This document shows, one piece after another, positions 10,301 through 20,589 of a stretch of DNA of 64,000 nucleotides. A program made the position numbers and the translations under genes. This DNA is from Pseudomonas triticifolii (GTDB lineage: Bacteria; Pseudomonadota; Gammaproteobacteria; Pseudomonadales; Pseudomonadaceae): the NCBI RefSeq assembly GCF_014358015.1, contig NZ_JACONV010000005.1, positions 186,001-250,000 on the forward strand, given 5' to 3'. The notes under the pieces are model-generated. The model did not search any database. It saw only the letters and a program-made list of their open reading frames with translations, and was not told the DNA's origin. How positions within the stretch are numbered: position 1 is the stretch's first letter; every line of letters begins with the position of its first letter.

Positions 10301-13300
10301 TACGCCGGCAGCGAGTCGTTGCGTGAAGAGCTTCAATGGTGGCAGCGCCAGCTCAGCGGTCCGAGCGCCGCGTTGCCGGGCCATGCCCTGCAGGGCGGTC
10401 AGCAGAATCGTCACGCCCGAACCGTCAGCGTACGATTGGACTCCCGTAGTACCCGGCACCTGCTGCAACAGGCGCCGAGCGCCTACCGGACCCAGGTTAA
10501 CGACTTGCTGCTGACCGCATTGGCGCGAGTAGTGTGTCGCTGGAGCGGTCAGGCCTCGACCCTGATTCAACTCGAAGGCCACGGCCGCGAAACCCTGTTC
10601 GACGACATTGACTTGACCCGCACCGTGGGCTGGTTCACCAGTGCATATCCGTTACGCCTGACGCCGGTCCTCGACCACGCGGAGCCGGGCGAATCGATCA
10701 AGGCGATCAAGGAACAACTGCGTCAGGTCCCGCACAAGGGGCTGGGTTACGGCGTGCTGCGTTACCTCGCCGATGACAGCAGCCGCTTTGCCATGCAGGC
10801 CTTGCCCGTCGCCCCGATTACCTTCAACTACCTGGGCCAGTTCGATCAGAGCTTCGACGGCGATGCGTTGTTCCGGCCGCTGGAGACGTCAGCCGGTGCG
10901 GCCCATGATCCGCATGCGCCGTTGCCCAACGAGCTGAGCATTGACAGTCAAGTGTATGGCGGTGAGCTGGTGCTGCGCTGGACCTTCAGTGCCGAGCGCT
11001 TTCAGCCGGAGGCCATCGAAGCCTTGGCCCAGGACTATCTGAATCAGTTACAGGCCTTGATCACCCATTGCCTGACCGAAGGCAGCGGCGGACTGACGCC
11101 GTCGGACTTCCCGCTGGCCGAACTGGAACAGGCGCAGCTCGACGCGCTGCCAGTTCCGGCCGTCCACATCGAAGACGTCTACCCGCTGACCCCGATGCAG
11201 GAGGGCATGCTTTTGCACACCCTGCTGGAACCGGGCACAGGCCTGTATTACATGCAGGATCGCTACCGCATCAACAGCGCGCTGGACCCGCAACGTTTCG
11301 CCCAGGCCTGGCAGGCGGTGATCGCCCGTCATGAAGCGCTGCGTGCCTCGTTCTGCTGGGACATCGGCGAAACCATGCTGCAGGTGATTCACAAACCGGG
11401 CAGCACGCCCATCGATTACCTGGACTGGCGCGATGTGGCCAGCGACCAGCAGGAACCACGCTTGCAGGCGCTGCTCAAGTCCGAGCGCGAGGCCGGGTTC
11501 GATCTGCTGCGTCAGCCGCCATTCCACCTGCGCCTGATCCGCGTGGACGAGGCGCGTTACTGGTTCATGATGAGCAACCACCACATCCTCATCGATGCCT
11601 GGTGCCGCTCGCTGCTGATGAACGATTTCTTCGACATCTACACCGCGCTGGGTGAAGGCCGCGACGCGCAACTGGCCCCCGCGCCACGCTATCGCGACTA
11701 TATCGGTTGGCTGCAGCGTCGAGGTCTGACGCAGGCGCGTGACTGGTGGCGACAGAACCTGGCGGGCTTCGAGCGGCCGACCCCGATTCCGAGCGACCGT
11801 CCGTTCCTGCGCGAGCACGCCGGAGACAGTGGCGGCATGGTGGTCGGCGACTGTTACACCCGTCTCGATGTGGCGGATGGCGCACGGCTGCGCGAATTGG
11901 CGCAGCAGCACCAACTGACCGTCAACACCTTTGCCCAGGCCGCGTGGGCGTTGACCCTGAGGCGTCTGAGCGGTGATCGCGATGTGGTGTTCGGTGTCAC
12001 CGTGGCAGGCCGTCCGGTGGAGTTGCCGCAGATGCAGCGCACCGTCGGGCTGTTCATCAACACCATCGCGCTGCGCATCGGCATCCCCGGTGAGGACCAG
12101 CGTTGCAGCGTGCGTCAGTGGCTGAGTCAGTTGCTCGATAGCAACATGCAATTGCGCGAGTACGAATACCTGCCACTGGTGACGATTCAGGAAAACAGCG
12201 AACTGCCCAAGGGCCAGCCTCTGTTCGACAGCCTGTTCGTGTTCGAGAACGCGCCGGTGGAGGTTTCGGTGCTGGACCGCGCACAAAGCCTGAATGCCAC
12301 CTCCGATTCCGGCCGTACCCACACCAATTACCCGCTGACTGCCGTCTGTTACCCCGGCGATGACCTGGGCCTGCACCTGTCCTACGACCAGCGTTACTTC
12401 GACGAAACGACCGTGCAGAACATGCTCGGCGAGTTCAAGCGCCTGCTGCTGGCGCTGGTCGAAGGCTTCCACGGCGACATGGCCGAACTGGCGCTGCTCA
12501 GCGAACAGGAGCGCGAATTTCTGCTCGATGGCTGCAACCAGAGTGAGCGGGCCTATCCGCTGGAGCGCAGCTATGTCGAACTGTTCGAGGCGCAGGTTGA
12601 CGAGCATCCCGAGCGCATCGCCGTGAGCTGTCTGGAGCATATCTCCAGCTATGCCGAACTGAATGACGCGGCCAACCGACTGGGGCATGCGTTGATCAAG
12701 GCCGGGGTCGGTTTTGATCAGCCGATTGCGCTGCTGGCCGAACGCGGGCCTGAACTGCCCGGCATGATCATCGGCAGTTTCAAGGCCGGTGCCGGTTACC
12801 TGCCATTGGACCCGGCGCTGCCCAATTCACGCCTGAGCGGCATCATCGGCCAGAGCCTTACGCCGGTGCTGGTGTGCACTGAGCAGTGTCTGGAGCAGGG
12901 TCGGGCGCTGCTGGACGTGTTGCCCGAAGCCGATCGTCCGCGCTTGCTGGTATGGGAAACCGTTCAGCAGCACGAAACCGCACGGCACAACCCCGGTCGC
13001 TACAGTGCGCCGGACAACCTGGCCTACGTGATCTTCACCTCGGGCTCCACCGGGCTGCCGAAAGGGGTGATGGTCGAGCAGCGTGGCATGCTCAATAACC
13101 AGTTGAGCAAGGTGCCTTACCTGCACCTCGACGCCACCGACGTGATTGCCCAGACCGCTTCGCAAAGTTTCGACATTTCGGTGTGGCAGTTCCTTGCGGC
13201 GCTGCTGTTTGGCGCACGGGTCGATATCGTGCCCAACGACATCGCTCGCGATCCCCAGGCGCTGCTCAGGCATGTGCAGGCGCAGGGCATCAGCGTGCTG

Positions 13301-14410
13301 GAAAGCGTGCCGTCGCTGATCACCGGCCTGCTGGCCGAAGAACAGATAACGCTCGATGGCCTGCGCTGGATGCTGCCGACCGGCGAAGCCATGCCGCCTG
13401 AACTGGCCAGCCAATGGCTGCAACGCTACCCCGATATCGGGCTGGTCAATGCCTATGGCCCGGCCGAGTGTTCGGATGACGTGGCGTTCTTTCGGGTCGA
13501 TGCCGCGTCCACACAAAGCACGTATCTGCCCATCGGCTTGCCCACCGACAACAACCGTTTATACGTGCTGGATGAGGCACTGAACCTGGTGCCGCTGGGT
13601 GCGGTGGGTGAACTGTGCGTGGCGGGCACCGGTGTCGGTCGCGGTTATGTTTGCGATCCGCGGCGTACCGTGCCGGTGTTCGTGCCCAACCCGTTCGGCG
13701 TGCCGGGCGAACGTCTGTACCGCACCGGCGATCTGGCACGCCGCCGCAGCGATGGCGTACTGGAGTACGTCGGCCGGGTCGATTATCAGGTCAAGATTCG
13801 TGGCTATCGCATCGAACTGGGGGAGATCGAAACCCGCTTGCTAGAGCATGCCGAAATACGCGAGTCGGTGGTGCTGGACATCGACGGCCCGCTGGGCAAA
13901 GTGCTTGCTGCCTACCTGGTGCCCAAGGGTGTGGTGCAAGACCCGGACGCCTTGCGCGATGACCTCAAGACCCGGCTGAAGGCCAGTCTGCCGGACTATA
14001 TGGTGCCCTCGCATCTGGTGCTGTTGGAGCGGATGCCGCTGACCCCGAACGGCAAGCTGGACCGCAAGGCCCTGCCGACGCCGGACGTGAGCCTGGCGCA
14101 GCAGGATTACGTCGCGCCGCGCAGTGAAATGGAGCAGCAACTGGCGGCGATCTGGGCCGATGTGCTGAAGGTCGAGCGGGTCGGCATCACCGATAATTTC
14201 TTCGAACTGGGCGGGCATTCGTTGCTTGCGACCCAAGTGGTGACGCGTGCGCAAAAGCAGTTGCAGCGCACTGTGCCGTTGCGGGCGATGTTCGAGTTCA
14301 ACACCGTGCAGGCGCTGGCGCAACATCTGGAAGGTCTGGGCGCAACGAAGGTTGACGAGCAGAAATTCGACCGGCTGGCCGACCTGATGGCGGAGCTGGA
14401 AGGGCTCTGA
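1391..14410 (+). CDS. pvdL: Pyoverdine chromophore NRPS PvdL (acyl-ligase, Glu, D-Tyr, Dab)
   Basis: A 4339-residue synthetase with domain order acyl-AMP ligase - T - C - A - T - C - A - T - E - C - A - T. Landmarks: ligase motif TSGSTA (about residue 173) and T motif LGGNS (611); C HHIIADGW (810), A TSGSTG (1284), T (1670); C HHIVTEGW (1867), A (2347), T LGGDS (2741), E HHLVVDG (2923); C HHILIDAW (3396), A (3882), T (4272). Specificity codes read here are DVWHFGRIN (Glu by position), DAEGIGAVM (Tyr by position, followed by the epimerase) and DIWELTADD, the known diaminobutyrate code. The first domain loads a fatty acid onto Glu, as in the acylated ferribactin pathway. It has no C-terminal TE, so the product passes to the Lys NRPS. 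ATG at 1391 follows AGGA. Confidence 0.97.
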   Translation: MDAFELPDTLAQALQRRAAKTPDQLALRFLIDENSQGLVLTYRDLDLRARTIAAALKREATPGDRAVLLFHSGPDYVAAFFGCLYAGVIAVPAYPPESNRRHHQERLLSIIADAEPRVLLTGSDLQSALLQMDELAAVDAPHLLCVDTLDSTLAEGWQGPELQGNDIAFLQYTSGSTALPKGVQVTHGNLVANELLIRHGFGIDLNPDDVIVSWLPLYHDMGLIGGLLQPIFSGVPCVLMAPAYFLTRPLRWLQAISEYGGTISGGPDFAYQLCSARVSDSALERLDLSRWRVAYSGSEPIRQDSLDAFADTFARCGFTPDSFMASYGLAEATLYVAGGKRGNGIPSLRLDEAALACNVVELGEGSPVMSCGTGQPGHGVLIADPNTLQVLGENLVGEVWAKGPSIAHGYWRNPQATAKTFVEHDGETWLRTGDLGFQRHGELYITGRLKDMLIVRGQNLYPQDIEKVVERDVDVVRKGRVAAFAVAQAGIEGIGIAAEVSRSVQKILSPEALIKVIRQAVAEAFQEAPSVVVLLNPGALPKTSSGKLQRSACRTRLVDGSLDSYAVFPDSSSNQPARVQATGSELLANVSSVWCEQLQREHISADDHFFLLGGNSIAATQVVARLREVLGIDLSLRLLFEAPTLGAFVAQVEALQLAAQQGDASSENVITRLPGNEQLPQSLAQNRLWFVWQLDPHSSAYTIPGGLHLRGELDRTAVRDSFQRLVERHESLRTHFYEQDGVALQRIDPAGEFQLQVVDVSDLSGDERQTRARAIREEQARLPFDLQNGPLLRVTLVQLDDEEHQLLVTLHHIIADGWSLNVLIDEFSRLYAAAVHGQSIELAPLALRYADYGQWQREWLARGEAERQLDYWKQQLGDEQPVLALNTDHPRSSRQRHSAERYSLRLSAELSAAVRNTAQAWQATPFMLLLASFQTLLHRYSGHTDIRIGVPGANRPRHETQGMIGFFINTLVLRAQLDSRQPFSALLAQTRQTALGAQAHQDVPFNQLVEAFPQSREHGLFQVMFNHQQRDLSALRRLPGLLADELPWHSREAKFDLQLHSEEDKNGRLTLSFDYADELFERDTILRMARHYVSVLTQVSQQAQIALGDLQLLDENEQMQQAQWSAAPCAPATRWLPEQLNQQARQTPERIALMWEGGSLDFAGLHTQANRLAHYLRDKGVGPDIKVAIAAERSPQLMIGLLAILKAGGAYVPLDPDYPTERLAYMLADSGVDLLLTQSHLLGDLPSAEGVCTVAMDTLNLESWPVSAPSLNVQGDNLAYVIYTSGSTGQPKGVGNTHAALAERLQWMQATYALDDSDVLMQKAPISFDVSVWECFWPLITGCRLLLAAPGEHRDPHRIAQLVKDYGVTTLHFVPPLLQLFIDEPLTRQCSSLRRLFSGGEALSGELRDRVLEQLPNVQLHNRYGPTETAINVTHWQCQRADGERSPIGRPLGNVLCRVLDSELNPVPQGVAGELCIGGIGLARGYLGRPALTAERFVADPMGEAGERLYRTGDRVRWAADGSLEYLGRLDQQVKLRGFRVEPQEIEARLLAQPGIGHAAVLVRETIAGPQLIGYYTAALQHESEAEQAERIKSALALELPDYMVPAQLVCLDSMPLSPSGKLDRRALPEPQWQTREHVEPQSALQKQIAAIWREVLGVPRVGLRDDFFALGGHSLLATQIISRVRQACDIDLPLRTLFESSELGAFAEQVERIQASGVRGSLQPIAPVDRSQPVPLSYSQQRMWFLWQMEPDSPAYNVGGMARLNGVLDIERFDAALQALILRHETLRTTFPSVYGVACQKVSQQTGLQLRWEDMSALPADVRQQRLQALADSEAHQPFDLESGPLLRACLVRAGELEHYFVLTLHHIVTEGWAMDIFARELGLLYEAFLEGKPSPLEPLAVQYLDYSVWQRQWMEAGERQRQLDYWTAQLGNEHPLLELPSDRPRPPVQSHQGELYRFDLQPGLAAKVRAFNAQNGLTLFMTMTATLAVLLYRYSGQTDLRIGAPVANRIRPESEGLIGAFLNTQVLRVQLDGQMSVAQLFEQVRHTVIEGQSHQDLPFDHLVEALQPPRSAAYNPLFQVMCNVQRWEFQQSRELAGMTVDYLVNDARATKFDLNLEVTELDHRLGCCLTYSTDLFDEPRIARMAGHWLNLLQALLEDPQQRLSELPLLQEAERQQLLDNLSVEAGEQRLDQCIHELFAEQARLRPNAPALTFAGETLSYAELDSRANQLAWMLRERGVGPQVRVGLALERSLEMVVGLLAILKAGGAYVPLDPEYPLERLQYMIDDSGVGLLLSDRALFAALGELPEGVARWCLEDDVPLLTAYPQGELPFISLPQHQAYLIYTSGSTGKPKGVVVSHGEIAMHCQAVIRRFDMQPDDCELHFYSINFDAATERLLVPLLSGARVVLRAQGQWDAEDICALIRDQQVNILGFTPSYGSQLAQWLATQGQTLPVRMCITGGEALTGEHLHRIRAVFQPELFFNAYGPTETVVMPLASLAPQQLPEGEASVPIGRVVGARVAYILDADLALVPQGASGELYIGGPGLAQGYHQRPGMTAERFVADSFAGQGGRLYRTGDLVRQRADGLVEYLGRIDHQVKIRGFRIELGEIETRLLEHEGVREAVVLALDTPSGKQLAGYVVSEVAAQGDEQQTHLRESLKSHLKAQLPDYMVPAHLILLDSMPLTANGKLDRRALPAPDPELNRQQYVAPVSDLEQQLAAIWCAVLNVTQVGLNDNFFELGGDSILSIQVVSRARQAGIYFTPRDLFQHQTVYTLAAVATTQELIKAEQGLVTGESGFTPIQHWFFDTPIPTRQHWNQALVLEPVTRLDAPTLELALRAVLEQHDALRLGFAEQDGRWTAVHRASNPQDALVVQAQVADLGECVELFEQAQRSLDLQNGPLLRAVLVDGPQGQQRLLVVIHHLVVDGVSWRVLLDDVQTAYRQLNEAVPVRLPAKTSAFRDWASRLQAYAGSESLREELQWWQRQLSGPSAALPGHALQGGQQNRHARTVSVRLDSRSTRHLLQQAPSAYRTQVNDLLLTALARVVCRWSGQASTLIQLEGHGRETLFDDIDLTRTVGWFTSAYPLRLTPVLDHAEPGESIKAIKEQLRQVPHKGLGYGVLRYLADDSSRFAMQALPVAPITFNYLGQFDQSFDGDALFRPLETSAGAAHDPHAPLPNELSIDSQVYGGELVLRWTFSAERFQPEAIEALAQDYLNQLQALITHCLTEGSGGLTPSDFPLAELEQAQLDALPVPAVHIEDVYPLTPMQEGMLLHTLLEPGTGLYYMQDRYRINSALDPQRFAQAWQAVIARHEALRASFCWDIGETMLQVIHKPGSTPIDYLDWRDVASDQQEPRLQALLKSEREAGFDLLRQPPFHLRLIRVDEARYWFMMSNHHILIDAWCRSLLMNDFFDIYTALGEGRDAQLAPAPRYRDYIGWLQRRGLTQARDWWRQNLAGFERPTPIPSDRPFLREHAGDSGGMVVGDCYTRLDVADGARLRELAQQHQLTVNTFAQAAWALTLRRLSGDRDVVFGVTVAGRPVELPQMQRTVGLFINTIALRIGIPGEDQRCSVRQWLSQLLDSNMQLREYEYLPLVTIQENSELPKGQPLFDSLFVFENAPVEVSVLDRAQSLNATSDSGRTHTNYPLTAVCYPGDDLGLHLSYDQRYFDETTVQNMLGEFKRLLLALVEGFHGDMAELALLSEQEREFLLDGCNQSERAYPLERSYVELFEAQVDEHPERIAVSCLEHISSYAELNDAANRLGHALIKAGVGFDQPIALLAERGPELPGMIIGSFKAGAGYLPLDPALPNSRLSGIIGQSLTPVLVCTEQCLEQGRALLDVLPEADRPRLLVWETVQQHETARHNPGRYSAPDNLAYVIFTSGSTGLPKGVMVEQRGMLNNQLSKVPYLHLDATDVIAQTASQSFDISVWQFLAALLFGARVDIVPNDIARDPQALLRHVQAQGISVLESVPSLITGLLAEEQITLDGLRWMLPTGEAMPPELASQWLQRYPDIGLVNAYGPAECSDDVAFFRVDAASTQSTYLPIGLPTDNNRLYVLDEALNLVPLGAVGELCVAGTGVGRGYVCDPRRTVPVFVPNPFGVPGERLYRTGDLARRRSDGVLEYVGRVDYQVKIRGYRIELGEIETRLLEHAEIRESVVLDIDGPLGKVLAAYLVPKGVVQDPDALRDDLKTRLKASLPDYMVPSHLVLLERMPLTPNGKLDRKALPTPDVSLAQQDYVAPRSEMEQQLAAIWADVLKVERVGITDNFFELGGHSLLATQVVTRAQKQLQRTVPLRAMFEFNTVQALAQHLEGLGATKVDEQKFDRLADLMAELEGL

Positions 14411-14462
14411 GCAGCCTGTCGTCGGGCCGTCGGCGCTGCGGAAGAAAAACTCGTTACCGGGT

Positions 14463-14486
14463 TAAATCCGCAGGCCGCTGGCGCGT
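14463..14486 (+). promoter_or_regulatory. PvdS (IS-box) promoter for pvdH and the mbtH-like gene
   Basis: TAAAT at 14463-14467, 16 nt, CGT at 14484-14486. This is an exact match to the PvdS consensus, 107 nt before the pvdH ATG and 53 nt after the pvdL stop. It would give pvdH-mbtH their own iron-starvation promoter. Confidence 0.7.
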
Positions 14487-14592
14487 TTTCAATGGAAGGA
14501 ATACACGCCTGAGTCTGTCGGGTCCTGGTACTCGGCCGACTCGGGCCATTCAACGGTTTCGCTCATCAAACAGCGTATTGAGGGTTGCACAG

Positions 14593-16005
14593 ATGTCAGT
14601 CGCTACCAGGTTTATCGACGATCAGCCGACACGGGTTGCCCCGGCGCCGGTCGAGACGCTCTACCAGTTCGACGAGTCGCCCTTGCTGGCGCGGCAGAGT
14701 CGCCAGGAATCCAATGCCCGCAGTTACCCACGGCGTATTCCGTTGGTGCTCAAGCGCGCCAAGGGTATTCACGTCGAAGACGTTGAGGGGCGGCGTTTCA
14801 TCGATTGCCTGGCGGGTGCTGGCACCCTGGCGCTTGGGCATAACCACCCGGTGGTGATCGCGGCGATTCAGCAGGTCATCAGCGACGAACTGCCGCTGCA
14901 CACGCTGGACCTCACCACGCCGGTCAAGGACCAGTTCGTGCAGGACCTGTTCGGCCTGCTGCCGGAAGAACTGGCTCGCGAAGCAAAGATTCAGTTCTGT
15001 GGACCCACGGGTACTGACGCTGTGGAAGCGGCATTGAAGCTGGTGCGCACCGCCACCGGGCGCAGCACCGTGCTGTCGTTTCAGGGCGGTTACCACGGCA
15101 TGAGCCAGGGCGCACTGAGCCTGATGGGCAGTCTGGGGCCGAAAAAACCGCTGGGGGCGTTGCTCAGCGCTGGCGTGCAGTTTCTGCCGTATCCCTACGA
15201 CTATCGTTGCCCATTCGGATTGGGCGGCGCGCAGGGTGTGAACGCCAATCTGCATTATCTGGAAAACCTGCTCAACGACCCTGAAGCCGGTGTGCAATTG
15301 CCCGCCGCGGTTATCGTCGAAGTGGTGCAGGGTGAGGGCGGCGTGATTCCGGCCGACCTGGACTGGCTGCGCGGCGTACGCCGTATCACCGAGAAGGCGG
15401 GCGTGGCATTGATCGTCGACGAAATCCAGAGCGGTTTTGCCCGCACCGGCAAGATGTTTGCGTTCGAGCACGCCGGGATCATCCCTGATGTCGTCGTCAT
15501 GTCCAAAGCCATTGGCGGCAGCCTGCCGCTGGCGGTCGTCGTCTATCGCCAGTGGCTCGACACCTGGCTGCCGGGCGCGCACGCAGGGACTTTCCGTGGC
15601 AACCAGATGGCCATGGCCACAGGGTCTGCGGTGATGCGCTATCTCAAGGACCACAACATCTGCGAGCACGCCACGGCGATGGGCGCGCGACTGGTTTCGC
15701 ACCTGCGCGAATTGCAGCGTGATTTTCCGCAACTGGGCGACATCCGCGGGCGCGGCCTGATGCTCGGCGTCGAGCTGGTTGACCCCGCTGGCGCACGTGA
15801 CGCGCAGGGCCATCCACCCGTGTTTGCGCGGCTGGCACCGCTGATCCAGCGCGAATGCCTCAAGCGCGGGCTGATTCTGGAGCTGGGCGGGCGGCATGGC
15901 AGCGTGGTGCGTTTCCTGCCGCCGCTGGTGATCACCGCCGAGCAGATCGACGAAGTGGCCGGCATCTTTGGCCGCGCACTGAACGCTGCGGTCGCTCAGC
16001 TTTAA
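14593..16005 (+). CDS. pvdH: L-2,4-diaminobutyrate:2-oxoglutarate aminotransferase PvdH
   Basis: A 470-residue class III PLP aminotransferase. PvdH makes L-2,4-diaminobutyrate from aspartate semialdehyde and glutamate, supplying the third residue activated by PvdL. Visible landmarks are GPTGTDAVEAALKL (PLP phosphate contact), LIVDEIQSGFARTGK (the Asp that contacts the pyridine nitrogen) and VVMSKAIGG, with the Schiff-base Lys. ATG at 14593 is preferred over the in-frame TTG at 14578 because GAGGG at 14580-14584 is correctly spaced before it, and the length then equals P. aeruginosa PvdH (about 469). It is followed 81 bp later by the MbtH-like gene. Confidence 0.95.
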   Translation: MSVATRFIDDQPTRVAPAPVETLYQFDESPLLARQSRQESNARSYPRRIPLVLKRAKGIHVEDVEGRRFIDCLAGAGTLALGHNHPVVIAAIQQVISDELPLHTLDLTTPVKDQFVQDLFGLLPEELAREAKIQFCGPTGTDAVEAALKLVRTATGRSTVLSFQGGYHGMSQGALSLMGSLGPKKPLGALLSAGVQFLPYPYDYRCPFGLGGAQGVNANLHYLENLLNDPEAGVQLPAAVIVEVVQGEGGVIPADLDWLRGVRRITEKAGVALIVDEIQSGFARTGKMFAFEHAGIIPDVVVMSKAIGGSLPLAVVVYRQWLDTWLPGAHAGTFRGNQMAMATGSAVMRYLKDHNICEHATAMGARLVSHLRELQRDFPQLGDIRGRGLMLGVELVDPAGARDAQGHPPVFARLAPLIQRECLKRGLILELGGRHGSVVRFLPPLVITAEQIDEVAGIFGRALNAAVAQL

Positions 16006-16086
16006 TTTTTCGACGTCGCGAGACGTTCAATCCCTATAGCCGCCATGAATTGGCACGGCGGCGCTGAACCCTCATGGAGAGCAACA

Positions 16087-16314
16087 ATGACTTCAGTATT
16101 CGACCGGGAAGACATCGTCTTTCAAGTAGTGGTCAACCACGAAGAGCAGTACTCGATCTGGCCCGACTACAAAGCCATCCCCAACGGCTGGCGCACCGTG
16201 GGCAAGAGCGGCTTCAAGAAAGAATGCCTGGCTTACATCGAAGAAGTCTGGACCGACATGCGCCCATTGAGCCTGCGCCAGAAGATGGAAGCGCAGACCG
16301 CTCTTAGCCATTGA
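16087..16314 (+). CDS. MbtH-like protein (NRPS adenylation partner)
   Basis: A 75-residue protein with the full MbtH signature: [10 protein letters not shown], then PNGW, then WTDMRPLSL. MbtH-like proteins bind NRPS adenylation domains and are needed for their folding or activity. Here it would serve PvdL and the side-chain NRPSs. ATG at 16087 has GGAG eight or so bases upstream. It is the last gene before a convergent REP array and probably shares the promoter at 14463. The P. aeruginosa counterpart lies next to pvdH in the same way. Confidence 0.93.
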   Translation: MTSVFDREDIVFQVVVNHEEQYSIWPDYKAIPNGWRTVGKSGFKKECLAYIEEVWTDMRPLSLRQKMEAQTALSH

Positions 16315-16339
16315 CAGGCACACATCTCACTGGATAGGC

Positions 16340-17056
16340 ACAGGCCTTGTGGAAGGCGGCTTGCCGGCGAGGCGTTTTTCAGTTCACCCTTCATTGACTG
16401 GACTGACGCTATCGCCGGCTTTCCGGCGATGTGGTTTTTGAGTTCGCCTTTCATTGGCTGGACTGACGCTATCGCTGGCAAGCCGCCTCCCACGGTATCT
16501 GCATTCAACCAGCCTCTATGTTTCTGACACAGCGCTGTCTGGCTTCAAAAACGGACAGGTGGAAGGAGGCTTGCCGGCGATGTGGTTTTTCAGTTCGCCT
16601 TTCATTGGCTGGCCTGACGCTATCGCCGGCAAGCCGCCTCCCACGGTATCTGCATTCAACCAGCCTCTATGTTTCTGACACAGCGCTGTCTGGCGGCAAA
16701 CACGGATAGGTGGGAGGCGGCTTGCCGGCGATGTGGTTTTTGAGTTCGCCCTTCATTGACTGGACTGACGCTATCGCCGGCAAGCCGCCTCCCACGGTAT
16801 CTGCATTCAGCCAGCCTTTATGTTTCTGACACAGCGCTGTCTGGCTTCAAAAACGGACAGGTGGAAGGAGGCTTGCCGGCGATGTGGTTTTTGAGTTCGC
16901 CTTTCATTGACTGGCCTGACTCGATAGGCGCAGAAATTTCACTGGATAGACGCAGGCCCTGCGGGAGGCGGCTTGCCGGCGATGCGTTTTTCAGTTCGCC
17001 TTTCATTGACTGTACTGACGCTATCGCCGGCATGCCGCCTCCCACGGTATCTGCAT
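16340..17056. repeat. REP/BIME array between mbtH-like and fpvF
   Basis: About 700 bp made of REP elements with the core GGCTTGCCGGCGAT and its complement. Forward copies lie at 16350-16370, 16559-16581, 16710-16732, 16861-16883 and 16961-16983. Inverted copies lie at 16471-16493, 16622-16644, 16773-16795 and 17023-17045. A collapsed palindrome ATCGCCGG-cttt-CCGGCGAT is at 16411-16430. The inner units repeat with a period of 150-151 bp and share a linker beginning TCTGCATTCA and containing TTTCTGACACAGCGCTGTCT. The array lies between two convergent genes, and the fpvF stop codon lies in the final linker copy. No coding sequence is supported here; the small ORFs are repeat translations. Confidence 0.9.
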
Positions 17057-17971
17057 TCAGCCAGCCTTCAGCGCCCCGATAATCTGCTCGATATCCCGCT
17101 GCAGCTCAGCCAGCGGATCCGCGCCGTCAATCCCCAGTACCAGTAACGTGCTTCCCGCGGCCGTAATGGCGGCCTTGACCGGCTCGGGTGGCTGGCGGTG
17201 GTCGAGTACCAGGGCCACGTCGTTGTCCTTGAGGGTCGCCGACAGTTTCTGTATCGCTTCGGGCGTCCATTGCTCATCGGTCAGTGGCTGGGTGTCGATC
17301 AATTCCAGATTCAATCCGCTGATCAGGTAACCGAACCGGTCTGACACACTCACCACGCTCAGGTTGTCGGCACTGGCCAGACTCGCTTCGCTGCTGGCGC
17401 TGAGCTTGAGCAGTTGTTGCTTGAGGGCGGCCAGATTGGTTTCGATCCTGGGTTTGGCGGCCGGAGCCAGTCGCACCAGGTCCGCAGCCATCACGTCGGC
17501 CATACGCCCCATGTTGTTGCTTACCAGCCACGGCTGACTGTTCAGGCCATCGATACCTTGTCCCGGCTGTACCGCGATGCCCGGCAGGCTGCCGTCCACC
17601 GGGCGTGCTGCGTCGATTTCGACGATGCGGATGTTGCTGCGGCGCGCATTGGGGTAAAGCGGGTCATCGGCCCAGATCGAGCGTAGGCCGATGACCGCAT
17701 CAGCGTCCGCCGCCAGGCCGCGCAGCGCCTCGGCACCGCGCCCGGTGAAGTAGGCCGTCTGGCGCGAGCCGGGCAGGTTGGCCGCTGCGGCACGTTCCAG
17801 CACCACGCCGCTGTCCTTGAGCAGAATCTGCCCCAGACCATAAGTAATCGGCAGGCTGGCCAGCACGCGCACGGGTTGGGCGCTCGGCGCTGTTGCTTCA
17901 GCCGCGGACAGGGAATTACACAGCAGGCCAGAAAGCGCCAGCGCCAGGGTCATACGTCGCAGAGTAAACAT
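17057..17971 (-). CDS. fpvF: Periplasmic iron-binding protein FpvF
   Basis: A 304-residue substrate-binding protein of the metal ABC (ZnuA/TroA-like) family with an N-terminal signal peptide ending near SLSAAEA. It is the last gene of the eight-gene minus-strand operon whose order matches P. aeruginosa fpvGHJKCDEF. FpvC and FpvF are the two periplasmic components that accept iron released from ferripyoverdine and deliver it to FpvDE. The start codon directly follows the fpvE stop. The last codons and stop lie in sequence homologous to the REP-array linker, and an inverted REP lies 11 nt past the stop, probably marking the transcript end. Confidence 0.88.
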   Translation of the reverse strand: MFTLRRMTLALALSGLLCNSLSAAEATAPSAQPVRVLASLPITYGLGQILLKDSGVVLERAAAANLPGSRQTAYFTGRGAEALRGLAADADAVIGLRSIWADDPLYPNARRSNIRIVEIDAARPVDGSLPGIAVQPGQGIDGLNSQPWLVSNNMGRMADVMAADLVRLAPAAKPRIETNLAALKQQLLKLSASSEASLASADNLSVVSVSDRFGYLISGLNLELIDTQPLTDEQWTPEAIQKLSATLKDNDVALVLDHRQPPEPVKAAITAAGSTLLVLGIDGADPLAELQRDIEQIIGALKAG

Positions 17972-18871
17972 TTATCCGATATTTCCTTTGAGGCTGGGCA
18001 CAGTGCCGCGCGCAACGGCGGCAAGGGCGAACGCGATACCGGCCACCAGAATGATCGCCGCGCCGGATGGCACAGGCAGGTCAAAAACGATAGGCAGCAG
18101 AATGCCGCACAAGGTACTGACGGTCGCAATCGCCACCGAGATCCAGAAGAAGCCTTTGAGTGACTGGCTCAGCAACCGGGCGGCTGCGGCCGGAATCACC
18201 AACAGTGCGCCGACCAGAATTGCGCCGATGACTTTCACGGCGGCCACCGTGATCAGCGTCACCAGAATCACGAACAGGTAGTCCAGCGTCTTCACCGCCA
18301 CACCCCGTACGGCAGCCAGTTGCGGGTTGAAGCTGGCCAGCATGATCCGGTTGTACAGCGGCAGGCTCAGGCCCATCACCAGCGAACCGACGATCAGCAG
18401 CACCAGCAGGTCGTTGCCGTTGACGGTCAGTACCGAGCCGAACAGGACGTTTTCCAGAATGTGCACATTGATCTTGCCCGCCAGCACCAGCAGCAGGCTT
18501 GCACCCAGCGCCAGCGAGACCGACAGGAACACGCCGATCAGCGTGTCGGGTGCAAGGCCGGTACGGTTGCGCAGGTAGTTGAGCACGATGCCGAACAGCA
18601 GGCAGTAGCCGAACAGGCTGCCATACGGGCCGGTGTAGGGTTCGCCGAGCAGAATGCCGATGGCCACACCGGTCAGCGCCGCGTGACCCACTGCTTCGGA
18701 GAAAAACGCGAAGCGCTTGACCACCACCAGCGTGCCCAGACCGCCCAATACCGGGCCGATCAGCAACCCGGCAAGCAGGGCATTGACCACGAAGCCGTAG
18801 GCCAATGCTTCAGGCAAATAGCCGGACGATGCCAGGCCTTGAATGAAAAGCCGAAAGCTCTCGTAGTCCAT
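17972..18871 (-). CDS. fpvE: Iron ABC transporter permease FpvE
   Basis: A 299-residue, very hydrophobic ABC-3 family permease (ZnuB/MntB type) with about eight to nine membrane segments. Conserved blocks include GGLGTLVVVKRFAFFSEAVGHA, the typical region ahead of the ATPase contact, and GAILVGALLVIPAAAARLL. It forms the inner-membrane channel with FpvD for iron freed from pyoverdine. Its start overlaps the fpvD stop by one base (TAATG), showing translational coupling. Confidence 0.9.
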   Translation of the reverse strand: MDYESFRLFIQGLASSGYLPEALAYGFVVNALLAGLLIGPVLGGLGTLVVVKRFAFFSEAVGHAALTGVAIGILLGEPYTGPYGSLFGYCLLFGIVLNYLRNRTGLAPDTLIGVFLSVSLALGASLLLVLAGKINVHILENVLFGSVLTVNGNDLLVLLIVGSLVMGLSLPLYNRIMLASFNPQLAAVRGVAVKTLDYLFVILVTLITVAAVKVIGAILVGALLVIPAAAARLLSQSLKGFFWISVAIATVSTLCGILLPIVFDLPVPSGAAIILVAGIAFALAAVARGTVPSLKGNIG

Positions 18872-19635
18872 TACGCATCGCTCCCGTTTTTGACGTTTGC
18901 AGCACGCGGATGCGCCGAAAACAGGGTCAACAGCCGCTCTGGCGTCAGCGCGGTGTGTGCCGGTTCATCAAACAGCACCCGGCGATTGAGCCCCGTCACC
19001 TGATCGGCAAGCCGCTTTACGGCTTCCAGATCGTGCTCGATCCACAGCACCGTGATGCCGGCCCGACGCCAGTCGCCCAGCAGGCGTTCGAAAACCTGAA
19101 TACCGGCCTCATCCAGCGCCGACATCGGTTCATCCAGCACCAGCAACTGCGGGGCCGGAATCAAGCCCTGTGCCAGCAGCACGCGCTGGCGTTCACCGCC
19201 GGACAGCGCGCCCATGCGGCGTTTGCGCTTGTCCTGCATGCCAACCCGCTCCAGCGCTTCGCCGATGGCGGCAGCGCAATGCTTCGACAGGCCCAGAAAC
19301 GCCGGACGTCGCTGGCACATGGCAGCCATGAAATCATCCACGGTCATCGGCAGCCCCCGGTCGAACTCCAGCGCCTGCGGCACGTAGCCGATCAGGCCGG
19401 GCGAACCGGGCCATTGCAGGCTGAGCTGGCCCTGATGCGGGGTTTGCCCAAGCAGGGTCTTGATCAGCGAACTCTTGCCGCCGCCGTTGGGGCCGACCAG
19501 TGCGTGCACGCTGCCCGCCCGAACGTGGAAGCTGATGCGGTCGAGAATGGTGGTGCGGCCCAGCGTCAGGCTCACCTCACCGAATTCGATGCCCGGCCCT
19601 TGTTGAGTGATATCGAGGTTGTGCGCAACCGTCAT
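18871..19635 (-). CDS. fpvD: Iron ABC transporter ATP-binding protein FpvD
   Basis: A 254-residue ABC ATPase. Walker A is GPNGGGKSS (about residue 53), the signature is LSGGERQRVLLAQ (about 145), Walker B is LLVLDEPMSALD (about 165) and the H-loop is WIEHD. It powers FpvE. Its start overlaps the fpvC stop by four bases, so the genes are translationally coupled. The family is that of zinc/manganese/iron metal importers; the assignment to pyoverdine iron rests on operon order. Confidence 0.9.
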   Translation of the reverse strand: MTVAHNLDITQQGPGIEFGEVSLTLGRTTILDRISFHVRAGSVHALVGPNGGGKSSLIKTLLGQTPHQGQLSLQWPGSPGLIGYVPQALEFDRGLPMTVDDFMAAMCQRRPAFLGLSKHCAAAIGEALERVGMQDKRKRRMGALSGGERQRVLLAQGLIPAPQLLVLDEPMSALDEAGIQVFERLLGDWRRAGITVLWIEHDLEAVKRLADQVTGLNRRVLFDEPAHTALTPERLLTLFSAHPRAANVKNGSDA

Positions 19636-20564
19636 GCGCCTGCCTCCTGAATTGCCCGGACCACGGTATCCAGGTTGCCGGCCATTTCCTTTTCGTACTT
19701 GTCGGCGCTGTATTCGCCATAGGAAATGTGCGACAGCGGGTACAGCTTGACCCCGGACTCGCGCTGAATGGTCTCGACGTACGTGGACGGGAAATCCATC
19801 TCCGAGAAGATCACCTTCACGTCCAGCTCACGCAATTGATCGATGGTTTTCTTCAACTGGCTCGGGCTCGGTTCGATGCCGTGAGCCGGTTCCACCACCG
19901 CCGTGACTTCCAGGCCGAACTCACGCAGCAGGTAATCGTAGGCAGCATGCACCGTGGCCACGCGCAGGTCGGCGTTCGGTGCCTTGGTCAGCCTGGCCAG
20001 GGCGTCGGCACGCATCTGGCGCAGGCGCTTGCCGTAGGCCCGAGCGTTGGCGGTGTAGGTCTTGGCGTTGTCCGGGTCCAGCTTGCCCAACTCGCGGGCG
20101 ATGTTGTTGACCTGCGCGATGGACGCGCTGATCGACAGAAAGGTATGCGGGTTGACCACCTTGCCCGCGCCACGCGCTGCCACGCCGGTTGCGGCCAGCA
20201 GCGGCACGTCGGCGTTGGCTTCGATGGTCTTGATGTTCGGCGTTTCGCTGGCGGCGATCATGCGGTCGGCAAAGTCGTCATGGCCGACGCCGTTGAGCAC
20301 GATCACGTCGAGCGAGCCTATGCGCTTGATGTCCTCGGCACGGGGCTCGTAGGCATGGGGGTTGAAGCCCGCCGGAATCAGCGGCACGACCTCGGCCTTG
20401 TCACCGACGATATTGGCCACGTAGCTGTAATACGGATGCAGGGTGATGCCGATGCGCAGGCGCTTGGCTGGATCGGCAGCGTGGCTCAGCGGTGCCAGCA
20501 GCGTGGCGCAGAGGCCGATCAGCAGGACGCGCAGCAAGGGACGGCGTTTGAAGAAAATAGGCAT
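19632..20564 (-). CDS. fpvC: Periplasmic metal-binding protein FpvC
   Basis: A 310-residue metal-binding lipocalin-like ABC receptor (ZnuA/MntC family) with a signal peptide ending near LSHAADPAK. Probable metal ligands typical of the family are visible: H of TLHPYYSYV, H of NGVGHDDF or NPHTFLS, and E/D further on (FSEMDFP). In P. aeruginosa FpvC is proposed to chelate Fe(II) from reduced ferripyoverdine. The ATG at 20564 is preferred over the in-frame extension to 20636 because it begins a proper signal peptide. It lies 25 bp after fpvK. Confidence 0.9.
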   Translation of the reverse strand: MPIFFKRRPLLRVLLIGLCATLLAPLSHAADPAKRLRIGITLHPYYSYVANIVGDKAEVVPLIPAGFNPHAYEPRAEDIKRIGSLDVIVLNGVGHDDFADRMIAASETPNIKTIEANADVPLLAATGVAARGAGKVVNPHTFLSISASIAQVNNIARELGKLDPDNAKTYTANARAYGKRLRQMRADALARLTKAPNADLRVATVHAAYDYLLREFGLEVTAVVEPAHGIEPSPSQLKKTIDQLRELDVKVIFSEMDFPSTYVETIQRESGVKLYPLSHISYGEYSADKYEKEMAGNLDTVVRAIQEAGA

Positions 20565-20589
20565 GGGCAAGCGGTCTTCTCGGGTGATT

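Noticed and set aside
16340..17056. CRISPR-like array
   Set aside because: The repeats alternate in direction, the period is 150 bp, linkers are conserved rather than unique, and no cas gene is near; it is a REP/BIME array.
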